A stretch of 64,000 nucleotides of DNA from Batillaria attramentaria. Lineage: Eukaryota; Mollusca; Gastropoda; Batillariidae. A model generated the notes under the pieces. It was not told where the DNA came from and searched no databases. It was given only the letters and a program-made list of their open reading frames with translations. The translations under genes and the position numbers were made by a program. Positions 37,826 to 49,757 of this stretch are shown one piece after another. Location of the stretch: positions 351,001-415,000 of the forward strand of contig JACVVK020000496.1 in NCBI GenBank assembly GCA_018292915.2, in the 5' to 3' direction. Numbering within the stretch: the stretch's first letter is position 1; each line of letters begins with the position of its first letter.

Positions 37826-38420
37826 CTCTCTCTCTCTCTCTGTCGCACGCACGCACACACATGGTATGGTATGGTATGGTATGTATGGTATGGTATGGTA
37901 TGGTATACCATACCATACCATACCATACCATACCATACCATACGCACACACATACATATTACCCGATCTGATAGACGGGACTGGTGTAGTACATGCAGAA
38001 CGGGTTACGCCCACAGTGCTCAGTCAACCGTAACGGTGAGTCATCCGTGAAGGGCAACACTTCCGGAGGTTGACCGTAGGCAGAACGAGGTATGGCAACC
38101 GTTGGAATGAACTGCAAATGGCAATAATAATAATAATAATAATAATACGGCGTAATCTTCACCATTTCAGGCAACGCCGATTGTACACCTATGAAAGTGT
38201 CTGCCTTCTTTCCTTTGACTGTCACAAAGTTTGCGTTAGTGGTTGTATTTGTGTAACTGGTCCATCACAGTCGAGGATAACTAAACATAACCGTAACTTT
38301 ATTACCATATGTGCAGACATTAGGAATTTCGGAATCCCGGCTAGGGCCAAAACAAATGTTCGGACCTTTTTCTCGATTTCCCCGTCTATGATATCACCCT
38401 TACAGGGATGAAAAATGAAA

Positions 38421-38492
<72 letters not shown>

Positions 38493-38624
38493 CCCCCTGA
38501 AACAAACACGAACTACCAAGACCTCCAAATAACAAACAAACAAACAAAGCAACAACAGAAACACAACAACAAAAACCCAACCCCTCCCCAAAAAAACAAC
38601 CAAAAAAAACCCACCACCACCACC

Positions 38625-38656
<32 letters not shown>

Positions 38657-41600
38657 CAAAAACCCGACAACAATGAAAGCCCGGTTAAAACAACAACACC
38701 AAGACGAAGAAGATAAAGGAAACAGAAGAAAAGAAGAAAAAAACCCAGGAAACCACTACACGAAACAACAACCACAACAACAGCCATCACAAAAACAGCA
38801 CCACAACCAGGAGACACTGACCAGCTGAAAGCCAGCGTCAGTGGGAGTGAGACTGTACGAGTTGTCCATGGCAGCAGCCAGAATAATGCCGAACACGGCC
38901 GTCTCCCCGATCTGACTGAACGTCGTCCACACCTGACCACGCGGACCCACCCCAGTGTGGAACGCATCCTGTCAAAATGTGAACGTGATGCTGTAGAGAG
39001 ATACCGACATTGTATCTTAAGCGTACGGCTACACGGCTGCCAGTCTGCATGTTGCCTTACTCGGTTGCCTGCTGGCGGGCAGAGGTTTTGCCGCACACGC
39101 AGCCTGCAGCGTTCCAAGGTTTGGGCAGTGATTGGTCATTTGGCTGTACGGGCTGCCTGCGGCTAGCTGGCTGCCAGGAAGATTAGAACGGCTTTCTATT
39201 GCCGCGCCGGCACCGGCAAAGCCCGGGGATTTGCCAGCTGGCAACCAGCGATTTAATTAGGGTTTTCTGCGTTTCCAACCCTGCAAGTGCCGATCCTGGC
39301 AACGTGTAGCAGCGGCCCTTAGAGTCTGGTTACACTTGCCAGTTATACTGGGTTGGGTCCGGGTTGCTGCGTTTACATTCAACCAGCCTAGGTTGAAAAC
39401 GACCCGGGGTCAACCCTGCTACGAACCAAGGTTGACCGTTTTGACTGTTTCGTCGTTGGCTGGATAAGTTTGCCGTCAATTACCTTCAATATCATTACAG
39501 ATATAGGTTTATTTTGCCCCGCAGACCAGTTTGCATCAGCTGCCCAACGTTACTTTTTTTTTTCAATGTAGTACAGGCACACCCAGCCGCGAATTAGTCT
39601 TTGTGGCTTGCGCGGCTTTAAGCCCTAAAAACTCACTCACTCACTTGAAAGGCTGTGTTAAATTTAACAAAGTATTCTGAAAGATTTTTTTTTTTTAATT
39701 TAACAAAAAGTTAACCAAGTGGCTCCTTGTGATCTGAAGATTTCAATTAAGATTGCGATTTTTGCACGGGCTTTTATGAGTTAACTAACCAACACACAAA
39801 CAACGACTTACCTCCATGAACTGTTTGTCAATGGCTGTAGCCGGCTTGTTAGGTCGAAGCACAAGCCCACCAGCATTACAACATCTACAGAAAGGTTAGT
39901 GTTCAAACATTCAACATTAATTTCACCTTTGCTAAGCCAGCTTATCTTCGGGAACAGTTTCGCTGGTCGAGTGCGCTTGTACTCTCGAAATACTCTTGAT
40001 GATTAGTAAAGCTCTTAGTGCGGTACATTGTTGCCTACACTTTGCGGGGGAGCCGGGGTGGTCGAATGGTAGAGCGTTGGACTTCTAATGCTCGGGTCGT
40101 GAGTTCGTATCCCGGCTGGGGCCAAATATTTGAGCTGGCTTTTTCATCGTTGCCCCGTCTTTGATATCACCCGTACGTGGTGGAAAAGGACGTTAAAAAC
40201 TCCCAAACAACCACCAACCAACCTGTTTACACTTTGCGCGAGAGGGCGAACATTCAAATATTACGACTATTGTTACACCACTGGAGCGCTCAGTGTGGTC
40301 ACCGCGTCATCGAGTACGCTTCTGCTGGCTCAGTGCCAGCATTACAGACGCTGTCACTGTCCAGGTGTCTGAGTGATGTGATGATAGATAAAACGGAAAC
40401 ACCTCAGAACGTTCTGTGAGCAACAAAATGGTAGCATCAGCCTATTTAAATAAGCTGTCTCAAGGTATTACATGATGAACGCACTTTCCTTGTAAGTAGA
40501 CAACGCCAAACAAATGATAATATTTCTCACTGCCAGATGCACAGACATTAGTTTCTACAATTCAAGTTTGGTTCAGACAATGGCGAGTTATGCATCGAAA
40601 GTTGGTACATAGATTTTTGTTTTAAAGCAAAGTTCATTCCATTGGATATAATGTATTTCTGCCAATGGGCATGTTTAGTAGGACTTCGTAAGGAGGACTT
40701 CGCTGAGTTTCGTAACCCATTTACTTGTAAATTACGCTCACACGGCAGGGGCCGCGAACGGCTAACGCACTGCGATCAGCTAATGGTACATTTAACGTGC
40801 GTAATTTACATGTAAATGGGTTACACTGCTCAGCGAAGTCCTCCTTACGAAGTCCTACTAAACATGCGTACTGGCAGCTGTTTGTAATACAGTTTAGCCG
40901 AGACAGTAATCGCTGTAGATACACTTTCAGCCAGTGACTACTGTCCACAACGCATTTCCACCAGTAGGTTCACTCACTGCATTAGCATGCTGGCGTTGGT
41001 GTGACCAATCATATCAGCCGGCGCTACAGGTCCTGTGCTCAGCGTAGCAACAGCTGCCTGCAGTTCGCTGTGCGGTTCCGTCAGGTCTGTCAATCAAAAT
41101 ACGTGTACACCCCTGAGGCAAGGTCTTCCCGACAAGCGGATGTGGTCTAGTGGTTAAGGTATTCGACTTCGGATCCTGAACTGCCCGGTTCGAATCCCTG
41201 GTGGGCAGGAATTAGGATGGATGTTTTCCTTTGCAAATCGAGTCAAAATCATGTGCAGGCTTGTTTACGGGGCCTGTCCCTCGTGTACACACGCACGCAG
41301 AAATATCAAGTATGCACGCTAAAAATCCCACGTCCATCTTTCAAAGAAGAGTAGGCTGTGGTCGGTGTCGTGGTAAACAGAAATACTGTCGCACGCACCA
41401 GGGTGAATAGCAGGGTGAAGGTTTGCACATAAAGTAGCACTTCGCATATGTGCGCCGACGAGAAGTCTGCCATACCATATCAAACCTTCATTGTCAGTAA
41501 CGTGTTTGAGTACACAATTAATAATTTCTGGCATACACGATAATTAACTTGTCAAGATAACAAAGTTATGGTTAAAGGCAGGCCTAAAGTCATCTTGGGG

Positions 41601-43063
41601 CGGTCGGTGGTGTAGCGGTTCAGAGATTTCGCCACCAGTTCGAGAGGTCAGGTTTGAGTCCGCCCTCGGGGCGAAGATTGTTTTTTACTTTTTGTCCGTG
41701 GCACCATTCATGCGGGCACTCTGGCTTTCTGCACCCCGCCCCCCCCCCCCACCCACTAACAATGTGGGCTCACGTTAGTAGCAAACGAAAAAGATTAACA
41801 AAAATTACACGGACATTATAAAAACCCGCGTGCTTTGGGCACCAGAGGGAACGTTCTTAGGCACGAAGACCGTGTTTCTGTGATAGCTACGACGTTACTT
41901 GTTGACGTACTGTAATGGTTGTCGGGCTGCAGTTCCTCCGACCAGAAGTTGTCTTTGAACGGTGCGATGCCGATGGCGTCAGCAAAGACCGACACTTTTC
42001 CGATCTGCCACTGGTCACTGCCACCACGGTAGTCACCGCTCACGCGGGCCTGCGTCATGTACATTTGAGATCATATGAAGGTTACCACGGGAGGGAAACA
42101 CCTTACAACAACTAAATGTACGTCGTCTAGTAATAGGATGCCTGCAGGTGAAAAACAACAACAGCCAGACTATGCCATGAGCTGTGCTCATCATGCCGCG
42201 GGACGTGATTGGCTGAATTCTGGGGGCTCGACCCTTTTGCTTGATAGGAATGGAGTCGTCCATTACCCTGCTGTTGTAAACACAATCTGTCAAATGTACG
42301 TAAATAACTTAATAATAACGGAAGACTGCATGTAGGCGTGTGTGTAATAATGTATCAATCGTCCACTGCACAGAACTTCATAACCTGAAGGCGCACACAA
42401 CCTCTCTAAGTACTAAAGACGGAAAACAACCACCAAGAAGACTTTTTACCTGAGTGACCACAGGAATCTCCAGGCTCTGCATGGCGTGACGAGGGTTGGA
42501 CATACAGTACTGGATGGTGAGACCCGTTGCACGTGCTGCCTCCCCCATCTGGAGCAGCCAGGTCCTAGCCACATCCACTGTCGACAGCGTCGCCTTCATT
42601 TTTGCGAACTGCTCGTTCAAGTGGTCCTTGCGAATGATTTTGAGTTTGTCAGCAAAACCGTGATTCGGCGAAGCAGTTGCTTTTCATGTAGCTCAGTTTT
42701 GCTTCGGTTCAGGCTGCGCTTCCAAGTTTCAGCTTACAGTTTCTAAGACTGACTTACTCAGACTTTTTACTAAACGAAGTACCACCCAATAACGGTTTTG
42801 TGTAGCATACATGAAGGAGTAAAATCGGTTATTTGGACAGCATAGCATTATTTAAGGAGGAGTTTAAGTCAAAAGTGCCGTAGCCTCGCACATTTCCGAA
42901 AGTGGCTTTTGTTTCCTATCTCTCTATAATGATCAGTGCGTGTTTACCTGTTCGTACATGATAAGACCCCACGTGCGTGCTTCTTTGAACAGGTACAACC
43001 AGAAATCCTGTGTGAACAGAAAAATTGCATGAAAATTGAGCACATACTCGTGGCGCGCACGCA

Positions 43064-43118
<55 letters not shown>

Positions 43119-46100
43119 CACACGCGCGCGCGCTTTTTACTAAATCAAACCGGAAATGCCTCCGTGAAACCACACTGACCAGATCTTGAGGTATAGCTGC
43201 TACCCCCGTCCTCAACGATGAAGTTGAAGCGACCGCCGTTCTGTTTGGCGTAAGGCGTTTGCGATGACCTGAAAGCCAGGCAAATCAGGCGTAATAACAC
43301 AGATTGACCCTGGAGTCAAGTTTTGTTTTTATTTGAAAGACCACGTTTGGCGAGTGTGCTAGTTTGTGATGATTTTGTTGTCACGAAAGCGTGATTTTTG
43401 TGAGTTTTATTTTGTATTTGTAGGACAAGATGCATGCCAGGGGGTTGCAACTGAGTATGATTTTAGAAAACAACCTTACCACCAGCGATTATGTGCTCCC
43501 GCGGGCCACAATGTTTTGTTGAAGATGTACCTGAAACCATGCAACAGGAATATAATGCTGCACAGTTTGATTTTTTTTCTTTTACTACTTTATTGTCCCT
43601 TTCGGGCAATTCGGGCTGCTTTCCTCTGGGGAAGCGCGTCGACGCGGTGCTGCGCCACCCAATACTTATCCTATTTTATTTTTTAATTTTGCTGGGGTAG
43701 GAAAGCCGGATAACCCGGAGAGAACCCCCAATGAGCAGCCCAGTAACCAGGAAAACCCGGTATTACATACCACAAGCTCGACCTGGGCTCGAATCCACGT
43801 TTCATAGCCGTGACAGCGGAGACGGCCGTTCAGTAGCGCAGCGGTTAAGTCCGACGCGCTGCCTATTAGACCGGGTTAACAAAGATGGGTTAAAACAGTC
43901 ATCACTCGGTACAGACAGCCTTCAAACTAAGTTACATGTGTCAAAACGCATTCATACGCACCCTCAGTACCAAGGAATCATTATTATCAACTGGATTAAG
44001 GCAACAGCGGAAAAACATGAGAAAGTGATATGCAAATGAACCCACTGGAAGCCATCAGGAGCGATGTCAGGGCCAGGTGACCATGTTGTTACACCCCCTT
44101 TGGGACCTTTCGGGTAAAACCAGCTATCGTACTGAACGTATCTGGAAAAAAATTAGTACGTCAAACATTGCTGTGCAATTATCTCGGCCCGGCTACCTCC
44201 TGCCCTCTTTATGATCGACTTGTGAAAAAGAACAAGCCGCTGCACACCAGTGGGAGTCACTTCAAGCCACTATTACGCAAGCCGTGGGCCTTCACTGCTA
44301 GGCCCGAGACCGCTACAGATTGCATAATAGCCGCTTGAAGTGCTTCTAGTGATCTGAAGATCTCAAGTCAAATTGCGATTTTTGCTTGGGCTTATATATA
44401 AACACATACTAGAAGACGTGATTTCAGACATTTAGGACACGGGGTTGTCAGTTCGACCCTAAGTGCTAGAAGCAGAAGGCAAGAATATTTAGATTCATTA
44501 AAAAACTAGTTACGAACTGAAAGTTCCGGGATTTCCGAATAATCACAAACAATGTAATCATTTGGCGTGGGTGGTATCTGTTTAATGTGTTACCTGTACG
44601 GCAAATTCAGAGAAAGGGAGTAGTTGTACACATCCAGAATAGTCTGTTCGTAGGTTTTGTTTGGTTCCGTTTGGTAGAAGTAGTAGGCACCTGAATAGAA
44701 AATAAACCATTTAATTAACTCCTACAAGCCCGAGCCCTACCATCCCCTGCGCTTATGATAAGACTGGTTGAAAAGAACGAACCACTGCACACCTGTAGCA
44801 GTCACTTCAAACCACAGTTACGTGAGGCGTTGGTTTTCCCAGCTAGGCCTGATACCACTGTCGATTGCATAATACTGGCTTCTAGTGACCTGAAGATTTC
44901 AAGTAAAATTGCTTCTTCTTTTTTTGCATCGGCTTTAAAGAGTTAAAGCCATATTTTCCGAAGGTAAGCCATAAATCTGAACTTCACGTTGAATCAAAAC
45001 TGCTAAACACTATTAATAACAACTAAAAAGTAAACAAACACCAGCAACAACAAAAACAACAACGGCTTTCTGAACGGACACAAAAAAGTAGTAAAAGCAT
45101 ACGTAGCGAAGCCCTAGCGACGATTCCCCGTGCTTTCCAGTCTCCCCTGTCCACTGGGGGTGGTGGGGGAGGGGGACGGGGGAGAGCAGGGATAGCCGAA
45201 TGGTAGAGCGTTTGACCTTCCGTGCTCGGGTCGTGAGTTCGAATCCCAGCTGGGGCCAAATATTTGTGCAGCATTTTTTTCTCGTTGCCCCGTCTTTGGT
45301 ATCATCCATACGCGGTGGAAAAAGACATTAAACTCACACACACACAACCACACACCCTCTATTCACTTTCTGTCAGCACACAAAGGATGTTTTTATTATT
45401 TATGTTTATCTTATGTTTATGTTTATTTTATTATTATTATAATTTTTTGGGGAGGAGGGGTATTACCCAGTAACCACCAGCGTACCTCCATCCGTCCAGT
45501 AGCCAAGGTAATTGAGCGTGACGTCAGTCTTCCTGTAGATATCGTCCTTGTCGTAGTAATATCGCATCATCTCGCCCCATTGAGAGAACACCTTAACATG
45601 GAAAAAAAATAATTCAATGCCTGGCGTGTTCAGGACTGGTGAGATTGCTAAGACCTACGGCACACGCTGCGGGCCTGCGGAGCCTTCGCACGCTGGTGGA
45701 ACGGCTTTTCTGTTCACACGCTACGAGCGTGCAGCGGCTAGACACTACACGGGAACTCGCTGCCTACCGAACTACACACCTGCGCTTTATAATCACCATG
45801 TATTTTTACTACTGTTCTTCTTTTTCTTTTTATTATTAATACTGTTAAGCTGCGCAAGGTTGTCATAGCACGGTACAGACGTTTAGCTGTCACCATTAAG
45901 ATTCTACCTAAGAATGGCACGGAACCCCAACACAGTCACAAACCATGCCACTCCAAACACACTGTGTGAACCAGCGAATTTGACAGGTGTCTAAAGCGAT
46001 AGTCGAAGGAATTGGACTAGGTCAGTGGGTGCAACTGTGTCTGCATTCTTTTGGTGCAAAGTAGTGCATTTTATTGTTTGTGTGTAGAACACCATTATGC

Positions 46101-47815
46101 TTATCATTCGGAGGCTTATTGTACCACGTTTCAGAACTGACCTGATTAATTCCGGTGTAGCCGAAAAAGACAACTGTCTGATACTGGAATCCGGGAGGTA
46201 CGGAGTCGACCCCTCCCATCACTCCCCAACTGACACGGTTCTTTTTGTCCTGAGCTCGTGACGAGGCCATAAACTGAACGGGAAACGAAACGAAAACACA
46301 GGCAATATGAGAATGAAGTCGATGTTTATAAATGCTCATTTCAACTGATAAGCGTACAAAGCAAGAGTTTAACTCTCTCTATGCTAACGTCCCCGCTTGG
46401 GGTCCTTAAGTTCACAAGGGTTGGCTGCAGAGATCCGATGTATGGGGTCGCCAACTTTCTAGTTTTATTTTGTCACACCATCACGTTAAGTGCGGAACTA
46501 AATATAGCGCCAGCAAAACGGGATTCTACCAGTTAAAGGGAAGCAAACATCTATTAGTATGTTACTGTATAAAAGTCTCAGCATAGAGAGAGTTAAGAGG
46601 ATTTGAGCGATCATTGGCTGTTATGAGGTTAAAACACAAAGCTACGACTAAACAACAACAGCAACAACAGCAACAGCAGCAACAACAACAACAACAACAG
46701 TAACAACGAACAAAAACAACAAACAGCAACAAACAAAAATAACAACAAACAACAACAACATCAACAATAAGCAACAACAACAACAAACGACAGCAACAAA
46801 CAATAACAGCACAGACAGCATAACCAAAACGCCAAAGTGTAAATCTATCGTTTGCCCTCATGTCATGCGTACCAATAAACACACTTAATCACCTGCGACC
46901 AGGGGGCTATGATGACGACACTGCCCTGTTGGTCGAAGAGAGCCAATGGGCCACCTTCAATTCCCCCAGAAAGATCAACATGACCCTTGTACCACCTGGA
47001 ACAATTGATTTGAAACGTTGTCGTGGTCGATCGTCATGGAATTATAGAAAGCTCAGAGAGATGCAATACCGACGGTTAACAACAGGTAAAGGATATAACA
47101 ACAATATGTTAGCGGCTGTAACAACAACTAACATCCTGGGGAACAATCCTGCTGGTAGCAGAACGTTTCGCAATGCATAGACATGCAGTCTTCCATTGTA
47201 ATTAAATTAAGTACACTTTACAGATTGTGTTTACAACAGCAGGGTAATGGACGACTCCAGTCCTGTCAATCAAACATTTTGCCAGACACTACAACGAGGT
47301 AAGCACGTGTAATATGATATGATTGAAACATGGAAAGAAAGCGGCGAGTCCATGAACGTCATATGACGAAAAAGATCATTACGTCAATTTCTCTCATCTC
47401 GAAATACACTGTCGAATTTCCCCATACACTGACGACGTCATTGATGTACTGTATTATGTAAATGCACTGCTGAGTAAAGGGGCGGGGCTCTGGCCTCCGT
47501 GAGACGTCTGTTAATGAGCGCTGATGGACCAACGCAAAGAAAACATTGTACTGAACGCAAAACATGTTGAATCCACCAGTTAACCAACCTGCTGCTTTTT
47601 CCGTCGCTACCGAACATCCCTCCTTGATAACTCTGGTATCCCAGACCTTCATCTCTGTCTGGAACTTGGAATGATGGGAAACCGGATATGACGCTGTCCG
47701 GATCTTGGGCTGAGTTTCTGGTTCCGTTGATGAACTCCTGTTGAAAATAATAACACTACTACTGCTACTACTACTACTGCTACTACTACTACTACTGCTA
47801 CTACTACTACTACTG

Positions 47816-47854
<39 letters not shown>

Positions 47855-49700
47855 ACTGTGTATTGCGTAGGCGCTTTCCCCAGTTTCATGAAGGGAGCCG
47901 GGGTGGCCGAATGGTAGAGCACTGGACTTATAATGCTGGGGTCGTGAGTTCGTATCCCGGCTGGAGCCAAATATTTGTGCTGGCTTTTTCATCGTTGCCC
48001 CGTCTTTGATATCACCCGTATGTGGTGGAAAAGGACGTTAAACCCCCAAACACCCACCCACCCCAGTTTCATGAATTGGCTCAAAGCGCCGCGAACTGAA
48101 CCCAACACGCTCGCTCACGTGAATCACACGCATTCTCTCACACACTGGACATCACCAGGTTACAGTCAGGTGCGAAGGGTCAACTCAGCAATTTAAGGTT
48201 CGGAATTTAGACTTGCATTTATTTTGTGGGCTGAACATTTCCAAAGCAGAGGCGGAGGATACCGGAGTACCCGGAGAGAACCCCCGACGATCAGCCGGAA
48301 TAAAAATGACAGCCTTGTTAATGGATAAATGAAACCATGTTACCTGTCACAGACTGGTGCTAACCTTGCCCTTTTTTGCGTGTGATGCAGAAAAGGTTCG
48401 ACATTTCAAGGGTGTAGAAAGAAAATAGTTCGGCGATTAATATTCTTGTCCGTTTTGTCGTGGTTGTTGTTGATGCTGTTTTCTCAAGCCACTAGTGTTT
48501 GTCTAAGATATCTGACGATTTCTTCAACATTTACTATCGAGTACCTGCTGAAAGAGAACAGCCGGCAGACTAATCAGCTCATTCGCCCAGGTCTTCACGC
48601 ATGTCCGGAAGCTGACGTCACCGGCAGAGTAGCGAAAGCACGTGGAGTTCCAGCGACCAATCTTGTCAATGCCAGACTCTGGTTCTGTCTCCACCAGTCT
48701 GAGGCTCGAGTCCTCTGTGCTAAACCTTATTTAAAAAACAAAAACAAAAGAAAAACACATGCGTTATTTTATTAGTTTTTATCAACGTCATTATTACAGA
48801 AGCAAAATAGAATAGCATTTCTCTGGGCTTATTTACCTTAGCTTGTTTTATATTTTTCCAGAAGCAAAGCTAAAATCTAATTTACGCAAAAACTATCCAA
48901 TATCTACTTATTACCTATTATTTTTTTTTATTCTTTATATTCCCATAGCTGGGAATTTAGAGTTGTTTCCCCCCTGGGGTGAGCGCATCGCCACAGTAGA
49001 GCGCCAATGATGTTTTTTCGCATGCATGGTGTGTGGTATTGTTTTCCAGTCTGTGTCCCTTATTGTTTGGAATGGGATCAATAACGCAGCAGACTTGATA
49101 TTGAGCGTCAGTGTGTACACGAGGGAGAGACGTGCACGTGATTTTGACTCGATTTGTAAATGGAAAAAAAATCCAACAAAATCCCCCCCCCCCCCCCACC
49201 AGGAATTCGAACCATGCACTTAGAATCCACAGCGGATGTCTTAACCACTCGACCAAATCCCCTGGTTTACCCCGAGAACAGCACTAATACCCAGTGTACT
49301 GTATTCAAGATACACCAGCTAGTTTGTCTACTCGCAGAACCTTTTCCGGGGAGCATGGCAGAGCATTGGACTTCTAATGCTCGGGTCATGAGTTCGATCC
49401 CGGCTGGGGCCAAATATTTGTGCTGGCTTTTTCATCGTTGCCCCCGTCTTTGATATCACCCTATGTGGTGGAAAAGGACGTTAAACCCCCAAACACCCAC
49501 CCACCCACCCCGCCCGCAGAACCTTTTCCCATCTGTGTAGAGGAAGGTAGGTGCCCCCTGTAACCAGGTGCGGGTTCCCTGCTGCAGACTGTAGCCACCG
49601 TTCTTGTCCATAACCAGCTGAAAGGGAGGCTGCACGTCGCTTTTCTGGGCCTGCCGTTCGGACTTGAACAACAGCGGTAGTTTTTCGGTGGACGCTGAAA

Positions 49701-49757
<57 letters not shown>

